Shown here piece after piece: positions 1-10,309 of a stretch of DNA of 64,000 nucleotides; the first letter of the stretch is position 1; every line of letters begins with the position of its first letter. The translations under genes were made by a program, and so were the position numbers. The stretch comes from Gracilaria vermiculophylla (lineage: Eukaryota > Rhodophyta > Florideophyceae > Gracilariales > Gracilariaceae): the NCBI GenBank assembly GCA_019155205.2, contig JAHNZQ020000227.1, positions 228,600 to 292,599 of the forward strand, in the 5' to 3' direction. The notes beneath the pieces are model-generated. The model made no database searches. It saw only the letters and a program-made list of their open reading frames with translations, and was not told the DNA's origin.

Positions 1-2112
1 CTGATTGAAACTCTTATCGTGGGCAGACCGCACTGTTTTCGCCAACACGGCCAAGGCTTCTAAACGATGTTGCATGTCACTGGTCTTCCCACAGATAATG
101 CGTTCCACAAGGGCAGAACCACATGAACCAATGTCCATTTGAACCACCTTATGAAATGCTTCACTTCGCGCTGCGGCCAGTTCCGGAACATCAACGTCGG
201 GATAGCGTTCTGGATCGATCCGCACAATTTCCATGCAGAGTTCCGCAGCCGCAGACCGCAAGGTCCCCTTGGTTGTAAAGTTCGATTCCGCCCGAGAAGC
301 CAGTGTTCGCAACGCTGCTGCGACAACATTCGCGTCGACGACAGTACTTCCCCCATCAGACTTGTTTATTTCAATCAACAGACCAAGTAACCGCGGTACA
401 GACATGGGCGCAGATAACTTCTTTCTGAGCTCAACGTAGTCTTTCTCAATGGCTCTTCTGCTGTATGCCACGTCTTCGCCATCCTCGGATGAACTTGTCA
501 TTGAAAACGATTCTATGCTGCTCCAATCGTCTTCATACTGCCACTCTTCATCCAGATTTGATTGAGGCCAAATAAGACGTTTCCTACCGTTGCTTTTTTC
601 GTGTTCGGGCAATGTGATTTGGACTTGCGACTTGTCGAGGTCTTGCGTATTGTCTTCGCTTTGGCCTCCTGATGATGTTGATTCCTTCGTTGCAGCTCCC
701 TCATTTTGGGGTTTCTCTTCCTCATTGTCATCAGATTCTTCTCGTTCTTCCTCCTCCGAGTTCGAAATATCTTGTCCTACATGCTCCGCTAGCTCCGAAA
801 AATCAGTATCGCCGCCATCTTCCAAGCGCTCATCTCCAATTGTTTCCTTCTCCATTCTTCGAACATTTGTAGATTCCTCTCTTTCGAACTTCAAGACTTT
901 TTCGTCTTTGCAAAACCTTGATGATGCTTCTCCGATGACCATTCCATGGCGCCGAGCCCTCGCGTCGTTTGCGCTTAATCTTGCATGTACACCATCTACC
1001 AGAACCATCATCACTGTATTCGAAATGGAAGAAACACTCTCAGGTGACCTTGCAAGGTACTTCAAATAGTACAAGATAGTTCGAGTCACTTGCCTTTGCA
1101 TTGCAATGTCCTCAGATGATGCAAACTCTTCACCACTCCATACCTCTGAGGCAGTTACCAGCGCATCTTCAGCCTTTTCTGTCTCACAGCCCCGTATCAC
1201 AGCTCGTACAAGACGTCCAATAGATCTCTTTGGTCGCTTAAAAACCGGTTGTTGAAATGGGAGAACATGAATGCAACAATCCAGTGCAACTGGACTTTGG
1301 CGAAGCAACTTGCAGAGACAGTCATGGATTAGTTTCTCTTTACGATTGGCCTCAAATCTTTGGTTCAATAAGGCCCGTGTGAGAGGGGCTGTAGATCGAT
1401 GAGACGCCAAAGATATCAGCTGCACAATCTTTCCAATATCACCAAAGCACAAAAACCGGTGAATCAATGTTTCAGCGCGTTTCATTGTTACCATCCGTGC
1501 TACTAGATCTTTAAGCACCCTCTCTCGCTCTATGTCTGATATTGACGGCTGGTTGTATATAGCTTCTGATAGAGTATCAAAGTAATCGTTTTCATCAACC
1601 AAATCCTCGCTGTTGTACTCTGTCAATGAACTGCTCAGTAAAACATTAATTACTCTCGATGGCAGATGCAAGAGAAAACTCACTTGGTCCGAACCTATGG
1701 GCTTGGAAAGAACCTCGGTTAAGCGCGAAACTCCTCCAGTTTTCCTACTCACAAACAGCACCAAAGTACGCGCAACGACCTCACCAACGTCAGAATTGAG
1801 ATTCAATGCGCCGCACAAGTCACGAAAGGCTATAGCATGATTTCCATGCAGAAAGAAGCCTTCAAACATCATCCACACATCATTCCCAAAAGGTGGTGAC
1901 CCGTGAAGCAAAGATGGGCAAACCTTGTCCAATAGCGCTTGGCTCACTTGAGAATATACATCTGGAATGGAAGATATTCTTGATATTCGAGTACTGATAG
2001 TAGATAAGGTAGAGATGATTTGGTCATTACTGGCGTCAGGGCTCAATTCTGCCACCAACTTCCCTACTTCACGATCATACCAACCTTTGCTGTCTCCTGG
2101 AATACTAACCAT
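1..2112 (-). CDS. TEL2: TEL2/TELO2 telomere-maintenance protein, C-terminus cut by window edge
   Basis: Reading the minus strand from the ATG at 2112 gives about 704 open codons that run off the left edge; an in-frame stop lies eight codons upstream of the ATG, so this is the start. In the TTT complex (TEL2-TTI1-TTI2) TEL2 is an HSP90-linked co-chaperone that stabilises PIKK kinases such as ATM, ATR and mTOR. Visible family signatures: a helical N-terminal region; the segment GMVIGEASSRF near residue 388 followed by VLKFEREES, matching the 'GMVVAE..S' and 'LKFQYEE' blocks of animal TELO2; an acidic linker (about residues 430-510); then a C-terminal helical region with RLEALAVLAKTVRSA, matching the conserved end of the family. 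Identification is by remembered family motifs, not a search. It is divergent from the 2374 gene, with 261 bp between starts. Confidence 0.82.
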   Translation of the reverse strand, partial: MVSIPGDSKGWYDREVGKLVAELSPDASNDQIISTLSTISTRISRISSIPDVYSQVSQALLDKVCPSLLHGSPPFGNDVWMMFEGFFLHGNHAIAFRDLCGALNLNSDVGEVVARTLVLFVSRKTGGVSRLTEVLSKPIGSDQVSFLLHLPSRVINVLLSSSLTEYNSEDLVDENDYFDTLSEAIYNQPSISDIERERVLKDLVARMVTMKRAETLIHRFLCFGDIGKIVQLISLASHRSTAPLTRALLNQRFEANRKEKLIHDCLCKLLRQSPVALDCCIHVLPFQQPVFKRPKRSIGRLVRAVIRGCETEKAEDALVTASEVWSGEEFASSEDIAMQRQVTRTILYYLKYLARSPESVSSISNTVMMVLVDGVHARLSANDARARRHGMVIGEASSRFCKDEKVLKFEREESTNVRRMEKETIGDERLEDGGDTDFSELAEHVGQDISNSEEEEREESDDNEEEKPQNEGAATKESTSSGGQSEDNTQDLDKSQVQITLPEHEKSNGRKRLIWPQSNLDEEWQYEDDWSSIESFSMTSSSEDGEDVAYSRRAIEKDYVELRKKLSAPMSVPRLLGLLIEINKSDGGSTVVDANVVAAALRTLASRAESNFTTKGTLRSAAAELCMEIVRIDPERYPDVDVPELAAARSEAFHKVVQMDIGSCGSALVERIICGKTSDMQHRLEALAVLAKTVRSAHDKSFNQ

Positions 2113-2373
2113 GAAGTTTGTTACCGACTGCAGCCACTACTCTGAGAGGACCTGGATGGGTAAGCGAGACTAGCTCAAACGCCTCTGTTGAAAAACGTGC
2201 ACGTGCCAATTTTCATTTCCAGCGCTCCACCACCACGAAACTCCTCGCATTCATTCCTCCACTGTGAAAATGCGATCTAGGCGCCGAGAGCAAATATTAA
2301 CTAGCCACGTTCGCCGACCTGTGCCGTCACTCTTAACACCTCCTGGAGAGGCGGTGCGGTAAGGAAAACGAAG

Positions 2374-3858
2374 ATGGCCTTTGCTGCTCCGCGTATGATT
2401 GCAGGTTTTCGAGGCGCCCAACTTGGAAAATCGACACAACTGGCACCGAGGCGCTGCGCGTTTAAACAGGCCGGCCAGCCATTGCGATGCGAGCTACAGC
2501 CCCATCGAGCTGACGAAGGTGCCGCGCAGTCTATCATCCCAACTGCGCAGTACAAGCTGTGTGTCTTGCGCTCTGTATCAGACGTTTCGAAGGAAGAGTG
2601 GGATGATTTTGCGGGCCGTGCATGCGGCAGTCCCTTCTTATTACACGATTGGCTTCGGTGTTTGGAACAATCCGAGTGTGCGTCTTTAAGCACTGGGTGG
2701 GAACCTCATCATGTCGTTCTTCGCGACGTGCGTTCTGAGGAGCTTATTGCAATCGCGCCTGCATACATGAAAACTCATTCGATGGGAGAGTTTGTATTTG
2801 ACTCCGAATGGGCTCATGCCGCTTATGGTGCTGGTATATTGTACTACCCAAAGCTGTTGCTTGCAGTGCCATTTACGCCGGCCGCTGGACGGCGAATTCT
2901 CACGCGGGAGAGCTCTGCGGAACATCGAGGCGTCATTTTGAATGCGTTTGCTAGGGCTCTAGCTCAGCTTTGCGATGCCTTACAAATCAGCTCGGTGCAC
3001 GTGAACTTTTGTCGCGATGACGAGGTGCGAGCATTGGCCAACGCGGGTTTCTTACAACGGAAAGGTGTTCAATACCATTTCACGAACTACAAGAAAGGAC
3101 AAAATGGGATTGCCCAAATCGAAGCACAGCTGAATGCAAACCCGGCCCAAATGGATGATAGCTTGTTTTCCAGCGAAACGAAACAAAGAATCCCATATAT
3201 TGATTTTGAAGATTTCTTGAGTGAATTCAAGTCCAAACGCCGTATCAAGATGCGAAGGGAGCGTACTATTGTTCTTGAAGAATCGAGCTTGACAATGAAT
3301 GTCGTGCATGGTGAGCAAATCACTGAAGAGCTAATGGACCAAATGTTTCACATATATAAGTCTACGATTGACAAACAGTTTTATGGAAGACAATACTTAA
3401 CAAAAAGCTTCTTTCGAATGCTTTCAAAGTGTGAAGATTTTAAGAAACATATCTGCCTGGTGCTAGCGAGATCTGCGGTCGACAACAGAATCATCGGTGG
3501 CACATTTAATATAATCAGTGAAAAAGAAGGGGGTGCGTTTTACGGTAGGTACTGGGGATGTATGGAAGAAGTTCGATATCTTCATTTTGAAGCTTGTTAC
3601 TACGCTGCAATAGAGTACTGCATTAAGAACGGCCTCTCCAGGATGGAACCGGGGGCTGGCGGTGGTGACTTCAAGTATATGAGAGGTTTTGAGCCTAGCA
3701 TCACCAAGTCCATGCATTACATACGCGATAAGCGTCTATCTCAGGCCGTCGAAAGGTATTTAGACCTTGAATCACTGCACATTGACGGTGCAGTGGTGCA
3801 GATGCAAATGGAAAGCGCGATACGATCGAAAGCACCAAAGAGTCTCGGGAATATTTGA
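2374..3858 (+). CDS. FemAB-like/DUF482 GNAT-fold acyltransferase, probably plastid-targeted
   Basis: This 494-residue protein belongs to the bacterial 'peptidogalycan biosynthesis/recognition' FemAB-like family (Pfam FemAB_like). Family signatures seen: SPFLLHDWLRCLEQSECAS near residue 87, IAPAYMKTHSMGEFVFD, the basic stretch FKSKRRIKMRRERT, GGTFNI, and the C-terminal block HFEACYYAAIEYCIKNGL ... EPGAGGGDFKYMRGFEP. It is longer than the usual bacterial 380-400 residues because of an N-terminal extension (MAFAAPRM..., Phe at position 3, rich in Arg/Ala/Ser), which looks like a red-algal plastid transit peptide, and an insertion of about 40 residues just before the basic stretch. The substrate in algae is unknown; bacterial relatives are thought to transfer aminoacyl or acyl groups. 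Bacterial, perhaps cyanobacterial, ancestry is inferred. The ATG at 2374 is the first Met in frame. Confidence 0.8.
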   Translation: MAFAAPRMIAGFRGAQLGKSTQLAPRRCAFKQAGQPLRCELQPHRADEGAAQSIIPTAQYKLCVLRSVSDVSKEEWDDFAGRACGSPFLLHDWLRCLEQSECASLSTGWEPHHVVLRDVRSEELIAIAPAYMKTHSMGEFVFDSEWAHAAYGAGILYYPKLLLAVPFTPAAGRRILTRESSAEHRGVILNAFARALAQLCDALQISSVHVNFCRDDEVRALANAGFLQRKGVQYHFTNYKKGQNGIAQIEAQLNANPAQMDDSLFSSETKQRIPYIDFEDFLSEFKSKRRIKMRRERTIVLEESSLTMNVVHGEQITEELMDQMFHIYKSTIDKQFYGRQYLTKSFFRMLSKCEDFKKHICLVLARSAVDNRIIGGTFNIISEKEGGAFYGRYWGCMEEVRYLHFEACYYAAIEYCIKNGLSRMEPGAGGGDFKYMRGFEPSITKSMHYIRDKRLSQAVERYLDLESLHIDGAVVQMQMESAIRSKAPKSLGNI

Positions 3859-5178
3859 CAACGCAGCGTTCATCGCTTGTGTCTCCTTTTCTAATCTGTT
3901 GCCCGATGCTGTGCTGCGCTGCGAGGGGTCTCAATCCTTAATGCACAAGAAACCGTAGTGTTCAGATTCCGTTTCACGCATTGTTTTGTAATTGTAAACA
4001 AGTCGAAATCGTTTGTAGTGCGAATTGCTGTGCGGTTGTGCAAACGGAGTAACGGTACTGAACAAATGCGAGACCGCGAGACCAAGTGATACCAGCATAA
4101 CATGCATTCACGGCGACCAATGAATTTTCATGTAATGTATCAAAGCAAGAGTGCTCTTTTACTATGTGCTCCAGTAGAAACTCTTTTTCAACTGACGGGA
4201 TCTAAATTGAAGGTATGCGGTAGAAGGGGGTTCTGCAACATCCATGGCAATGGTTGAAATGCCGTTAGCAGACCTGTTGATGAGGCCGTTCTAAGCGTGC
4301 TGCTTAGTGAGCATACTAACTGATGTGTCGGACAATACCCCATGTCGGATCATATTCGAAATCCGTTTCTGTAGCAACCATACACATGGCCTTTGAACAA
4401 GCACCCCGCAGACGGGCCATCTCATAGCGCTTCATTCAACACAATCACCATCGAACACGGACCGACTCGATTTACACCCATGGTAAGGTAAGATTGTCGA
4501 GAACAGCCGAGCAAACGCTCTTGATACAAGTGTGATGCACCAGAACGTGATAGGTCTGCAGTTCCCCCTTGTCAGATGTACACTATGGAGTGGTTTTTAA
4601 TGAGCGCTTGTCCGTGAATCATTAAAGTAGAGAATGTTCGAAGCTCTCTCCAAGCATCAACAAAAGTTTTAAACTTGCTTTTTCTCAATGGAAAAACCAT
4701 GCGATGTTTAGATGCTTTTACATGGGTAAGTCTCTATTACGACAATCTCACCCATTGACGTGCGTCACGGCAAGATCCAGCATCGTGACATTGTGCTCTA
4801 AGGGTATATTCCGATCTGTATTTAAAATTGAAGGAGGTCGATGAGAGATATGCAGATTCACGGGGGGCGAGAAGCTACGAGTGCCTCCGTGCAAGACGGA
4901 TGGGAAGCGGTGGAACTGCGATGGGCTGCGGACATACTTCAGTGGACGTTTGTAAAGGTTTTACTTTAACCCATACAATGTGATGGACTGTGCTATACAT
5001 CAGTGAACGTTTTTGATCGTTCGACTTGGACCCTTATAAAACGTAGACGGGTTCTCCAGGCTGAAAGCAACTGCCAGTTATAACTGCAGTGCAACCATCA
5101 GTGTTTCCGTGCAGTCAACTGCTTTCCTCAATAATTGCGTAAACGTCTCCTTTCTGCTACTTGCCAAAGTCGTGTATT
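3859..5178. other. Intergenic, no gene seen
   Basis: About 1.3 kb of mixed composition with only short, scattered open frames and no recognisable protein. A TATA-like TTATAAAA lies at about 5034-5041, and two similar stretches (cttcagtggacgttt near 4938 and atcagtgaacgttt near 4999) look like a weak local duplication. Confidence 0.5.
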
Positions 5179-6298
5179 CTATTTTTTTTTCTTCTCCGGA
5201 CTTGCAGGTCCACTACTTTGAGGACTGCCACTGGATGTGCTTGTTGTTCCTTGAGGAACATTCTCTTTAATTACCTTCTTGTAATGCCTCTTTCGCCCCA
5301 CAGCCGCTTGAAGCATGGCTCTAAGTTCTTTCAGCTCTTTTGCTTGTTCTTCATTCTCCCTCTTGGTTTCTTTCATTTCCCTCTTGGTTTTTTTTCATTT
5401 CCCTTTTGGTTTCTTTCATTTCCCTCTTGGTTTCTTTCATTTCCCTCTTGGTTTCTTTCAACTTCCTTTTGGTTTCCCTCCTTTCTTTCGCTAGGTTCTC
5501 AAGAGGAATCTGTGGGTTAGTTATATTGAAAATGGCGGAGGGTTTGTGGGTTCCATAAGGACCCATGTCTACTGGGGTGTCGCCGCGAAATACTTGTACT
5601 GGAGCCCAAGAATTTGTTTTTGGATCTCTGTCACGAATCTCAATACGCTCGTCTTTTTTGCTTTCGTCCTTGCAATTGACGTCTCTGACAATTGTAATTA
5701 ACTTCTAGACATTTGCTCTGCAGTATTCGTCCGGTTTGACTTCGGTGTCCGTTTTTTCGTTGTGGCTCGTAATTTCCACAACTGATTCGATGGGGCCGAC
5801 TGGATGCGTAATTCTACGCGATTTCGGGGAAAGCTGATTTCTTCGTGACGTGGGCAAGGGGGCTGCCGTGCAAAGATCCGGCCTGCGTATGGTTCTTCTC
5901 GAAAGCGGGGAGTCAGGATTGGGTTTCGGACGCGGAATAGCAAGACCTTCTTGTGATGCTGGTGAATATTTGGTCTTTCCTTTGACAACTCGAGCGGCAC
6001 CCTCGCTTTGTAGGAACTTGACCATTCTATCATGGGGCTCTTCCGCCATGGGCAATGCCACGAGAATACCTTCCACGCATTCGTATCTTCCATACACTGA
6101 AGTGTCTATGTCCAAAAATTCCTCCACCGAGCAGGGCTTCAGATCTAGCGAGCCTATTTCAGTTGTTGTTTCAACCGAACCAGAAGCATTTAAAGAAGAT
6201 ACAAGTTCCGAGGGTTGAACATTTGGTTGAGAATCAGACTCGCGAATTTCAGCCTCAGGCATGGGCTGAGGAGAAGAAGATGATACCGGGGACTCCAT
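5179..6298 (-). pseudogene. Broken Uma2-family (PD-(D/E)XK) nuclease gene with coiled-coil tail
   Basis: The frame from ATG 6298 encodes a Ser/Pro-rich leader, then a Uma2-like core: LDIDTSVYGRYECVEGILVA, HDRMVKFLQ, RRPDLC (the RPD motif), VESVVEITS-type strand (read as IESVVEITS) with a conserved Glu, and EVKPDEY. It stops at TAG 5705-5707, but the same frame continues at once with KLITIVRDVN ... VQVFRGDTPVDMGPYG and a KETKREM heptad repeat, until an 8-T run at 5388-5395 (one base more than the neighbouring repeats would give) shifts the frame. The next frame then continues the coiled coil to a stop at 5179. So there is at least one nonsense and one frameshift. Uma2 proteins are abundant in cyanobacteria, often with charged coiled-coil tails; lateral origin is inferred. 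A sequencing error in the T run is possible but would not explain the TAG. Confidence 0.72.
5355..5470 (-). repeat. 21-bp tandem repeat encoding KETKREM heptads
   Basis: About five imperfect copies of a 21-bp unit (plus strand ggtttctttcatttccctctt). On the minus strand it encodes the heptad KETKREM of the Uma2-like coiled coil. One copy holds the T8 run that breaks the frame. Confidence 0.85.
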
Positions 6299-9229
6299 GG
6301 AGCTGCAATTATACCTTATGGAAAGAGCGTTGCCTTGAGAATGTAAAGAAAGTGGCGAAAGCGAGCTCCCAGCTTCAGATGGAAAGAGAATGTCGCGAGT
6401 CGATGAATGCTTGACGACTAGATGGGACTCTACATGACTTCAAAGCTTTAACAGTGTCTTCTGCAGCGATATGGGCGTCCAGGGAACGTGATTGCCATTG
6501 AGTGTATCCATCATGTGCAGCGGCCCAAAATTGGATTGATTTGATGCTACTTATGTGTGACCATATGTGCCTCAAATCACGAAATCCGTTTTTGTTGAGA
6601 CCAAACGCGGTAGACATGCGATTACAGTCCGACCCTAAGTCTCAAATAGCCGAATGCCACTGGCCGTGCAACGCAAAGTGATGCATCTGAGAAAGAAAAC
6701 AGCGGACCTGGCGCCGAAAATGACGACGGTCATACCAAATCCGTAACTAATCAACTTTACAAGAATCTTCTCGTGGAATGAATACCGGCAATCATACTAC
6801 AGTATGTTCTCTATGCAAGGAAAATGTCGCCCGAAAACTTTTGCGCGCAACGCCGTGACGTCAAACAAGTTGATAACCGTAAACTCCGAAAACGTCTCGA
6901 ACAACTTGACCCCCGCCACCGCTACATCAACCAAAAATGATAAAGCAGAAAAGATTCCGGTTTACTGGTTTTGATGTTATGTTCCTTTTGAGAGCAATCC
7001 GAAAAGACCATGCATTTGTTCCGAAATGGGGAGAGCTGGTCACCAATGCCAGCCCGCAACGGCTACGCCCGGTACTGCAACTTGGCAGCGTGTGGAAGTA
7101 AAAGTTTTAACGCTGTAGGGTAATTGCAAGATGACCATTGACAAACCAATTTATTCTCAGCTCCTGCAAGGTGAAACCTCTTCTGCTCCTTACTTTCTGA
7201 TCGGCGAGAGAGTCCTGGTTTGCCACCACTTGGCCAAGTTGCGCATAGAGGAAGACAGGAAGATGGCACACAGGACAACAAATCCTGGGCTTTGCGTGCG
7301 TCATGGCCAAAGAAGATGCGCTTCGCCATCCTGCAGTAGACAATTTTCAGAGTAGACACGGATCGGAGACAACACAAGCTAGCTAGGCATGTGCCGTTCG
7401 AGTAGCGCACACGCTGCCAACACCCAAACGGGGGGCCTCAATTTCAATTGTCGCTCCTTTTCTTAGACACCAAAGTTCCGACTCCTTTGACGACATTAAG
7501 CGGAGGTCTTGTTATTATATTATATTCCTGCTCCGATGGGTTTTCACAGATGGTGGCTGCTCGCTTCCCAGAACCACTGCACATGGGGACTACACCACAT
7601 CTTCCGTTTCTTGGGCGTAGATGTTGTTTGATGATGGGCATTAGTGAAAGAGCACCCCGTCATTCTCTATGTGGATGAAAAATAGCGATGGTGCCTTTCA
7701 CGATATCGAAAATTTCTCGATCTAGGCTAAAATGTGCAACACAATGATCCGCCCGCTACTCAAAAGTCTTAGATAATCTCGAAGATATGAATATCATCTA
7801 AACATGAAACACCTTTCTGAAGAATCGTTGCATGTGTATAACCTTTACTCTACTTCGGTTTGGAATATTTTCATGATGCTGTCTTCAAAAACTCGAGACT
7901 GCGCACGGGCGTGACTGCAAACAGCAACTGTATCTGAGCGTGGCACAAATTCGTAATTGATTTAAGATGATCATGTTTTGTTGTGCCTCATTGTGGTGCA
8001 GCAACTAGATGCTTCCACTGTTTTTCAAGGCCTTGGAATGGGTGTAAATGCAGTATTTCTCACAACAAGCCATGCTCATGATTTCAATGTTGCTCGCAAT
8101 GGCGATATCATGATACTGGACTTGTATGGCACCCGAAGCATCAAAAATGGCTTGCGGACCTGACAGATTCTGTGGTTTGGCGATGTTGACTGACACAAGC
8201 TACGTAAAACCAGCAGTCACTCCTGCCGTTTGAAGAGCAACAACGGCTGTATCCGCCACTACAAAGTGATGGCGGAAATTATATGTGCTACTTCATCGGT
8301 GGATAAAGTAGTTTCCTTTATATCGTGTTCAGACAGGAACAAGGAGAGCACAAGGTACCGTATCCTTGGAGGCACCTGTCCCTGCGCGTCCGACATCTGC
8401 ACGACATAGCAAAACTGCGAGAATGTCTGTGGGTGTTGTAGAGAAGATGGTTTGGATGGAAATTGCATTGCAGGCCTGTTTACTTGTATTAAGCTTGTGA
8501 GAGAAAAAGGTGGCGAAAAGAACGGGAAGGCACTTCCCCAGTGAGGTGTCAAAAAGTTGAAGGGCGCTTTCTCACATCAAGTGCGCGTCCGGAATTATTG
8601 TGAGCCCCGTAAATTAGGCCATGTTCAAACGCTTGAAGGGCCATACATACAGCGATTCATGGCTCGGCATGTTGCGTTGACATGTGAAAGAGCCAGTTGC
8701 CATGTCCTTCACTCCGGACGACGGTGAGTCTCGTCAGCGGCACATTCCTTGACGGCGAATTAGCTTAAGTTGTTCCACGCTCGAACACTGGACGGTAAGT
8801 AGACTCTGTGAGTGATTGGCCACGTGTGTTGCGTGGATGTGAGAAAAAGTGCGAAAAAATGCGCAACGTGCGCTGCAGTCTGGACACGAAACGACGAGAG
8901 CGCCCGCGCAGCGCTGTGAAGTGGCGCGCGCACGTGAGACGTTCCAGCACGAAATTTGGTGCCAAATAGCGCGTGTTGAAAATGCGTTGAGCCAATCTGG
9001 CAGCTTCTGGATGGCGGTATCCAGCGACGTGTCGCATCCCATGTGCCCATTTATGCTGCGCGCTGGCACACACACGCCCACAGCGGCGCGCCAGCCCGCC
9101 GCGACGCGCATCACATCGCCGCGCAGCAGCCGCATCCCAACCCTCCCCGCAGCGGCGCGCCTCAGCCCGCCGCCCGCCGCCCGCCCGCCCGCCGTCGCCC
9201 GCCGCCAGGCGCAGCCAACGCCTCCCGAG
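6299..9229. other. Long intergenic stretch, no supported gene
   Basis: About 2.9 kb with only short unconvincing open frames on both strands. Composition moves from ordinary to very GC-rich after about 8850. I see no protein family, tRNA or intact mobile element here; the last 400 bp form the left part of the GC-rich island upstream of eIF2-alpha. Confidence 0.5.
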
Positions 9230-9526
9230 ATGAAGCACCTGCTCCGCAAGGATGCGCGCCCGCCCGCAAAGGTTATCGAGCAGCCCAACGCGCTCAAGCG
9301 CCGCCGAACGGATTTCGCCGCGCAGCCTGCGCAGCCGAAGAGATTGCACCCCAGCCCTCCGCGGCACGATGCGCCCCTTGCTGTGCGCCGCGCCGCGCCG
9401 CCGGCCTCCGCGGAGAGCCTGAGACTGCTGTGGGGCGCCTACGCGCAGAGCAACTCCACGCTGAGACAGTGCCACTTTCTTCGCTTGCAGCGGCAGCAGC
9501 AGCGGCTTGGCGCCGCACCTGAGTAG
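9230..9526 (+). CDS. Possible small basic protein, 98 residues (doubtful)
   Basis: An ATG-started frame in a GC-rich island encodes 98 residues beginning MKHLLRKDARPPAK, with a basic KRRR cluster, Pro/Ala-rich middle and a Gln/Arg-rich end (LQRQQQRL). I recognise no family. Both strands of this island are open over hundreds of bases because stop codons are rare at this GC level, so the frame may be fortuitous. It is listed because the reading is less repetitive than its overlapping competitors and precedes eIF2-alpha in the same orientation; it could equally be 5' flank. Confidence 0.22.
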   Translation: MKHLLRKDARPPAKVIEQPNALKRRRTDFAAQPAQPKRLHPSPPRHDAPLAVRRAAPPASAESLRLLWGAYAQSNSTLRQCHFLRLQRQQQRLGAAPE

Positions 9527-10309
9527 CATCGCGCCTGCTCCCGTTGCGCACGTGTGAAGAGCTCACCGGCGTTTGCATCTTGCGATTCGCCTCGGCTCGT
9601 CCCGTGCGGCGCGCCATCGCTGCGCGCCCTCGCACTTTCATCCAAAACAACTCTTCATTCACCTGTTGCACGCCAGTTGCCAACCAGAGTCTTTCGTGTG
9701 CCATAAATGCGCTTCCGCAGAAGCGCGAAACCCCCCCCCCCCCCCCCACATGTGCGTCGAAACCGCAGCCAAGCACGTGCAAGCACTGCGAGCCAGGTGC
9801 CGCCATCGGCCAGCAAAATGGCCGACACCGCAACCGGTGGATCAGCAACGACCCCCGCCCGCGCACTTGCTCATTGCAGCCCCCCGCCCCCGCATTGCCC
9901 CTGCTTCCGTGAAGAGCATTGTTTCCAGCCCAACGACGCCAGGCGCGATGCAACGTCACGCGCTTATAAATTTTTCTTCGTATTACAGCAGTTTGTGCGC
10001 TGGACACGTCTTCGGCTCCTTGGTGCTCCGCGCGCCGCAGCGAGCGCGCCAGCCCCTGCGGCGCCGGCCGCCGCGTCTCTCTCCGCGCGCCCGCTACCCG
10101 CCGCCCGCCTCGCTTCCTCCGCGTTCAACGCGCGCGAATGTAAGCAAAACCTGCGCGCAGATCCGGCTCCAAGTGCAGTTCACAACTTCTCTTCGTTGGT
10201 GAGATTTGCTGGTCGCCCCAATTGCTCCACTGCCCGTGCCCCTCGCTCCGCATCCAAACCAACTGCTGCCCACAGCCGGCGCACAGTGCCGAAGCGCGCA
10301 GCGTGCACC
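9527..10309 (+). promoter_or_regulatory. GC-rich 5' flank of eIF2-alpha with C17 tract and TATA-like box
   Basis: It contains a 17-C homopolymer at 9731-9747 and the sequence TTATAAATTT at about 9964-9973, the only obvious TATA-like site in the island, roughly 340 bp upstream of the eIF2-alpha ATG. The eIF2-alpha frame stays open upstream to about 9707, but that sequence is low-complexity Arg/Ala/Pro and does not resemble any eIF2-alpha, so I treat it as untranslated. Confidence 0.45.
9731..9747 (+). repeat. Poly-C tract (C17)
   Basis: An uninterrupted run of 17 C in the GC-rich flank of eIF2-alpha. Confidence 0.95.

Noticed and set aside
275..292. tRNA B-box-like sequence agttcgattcc
   Set aside because: It lies inside TEL2 coding sequence; no A box or acceptor-stem pairing at the right distance.
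8734..9529. Minus-strand frames of 187 and 254 codons overlapping the 9230 candidate
   Set aside because: Arg/Ala/Gly-rich composition in a GC island, mutually overlapping, no domain or plausible start.
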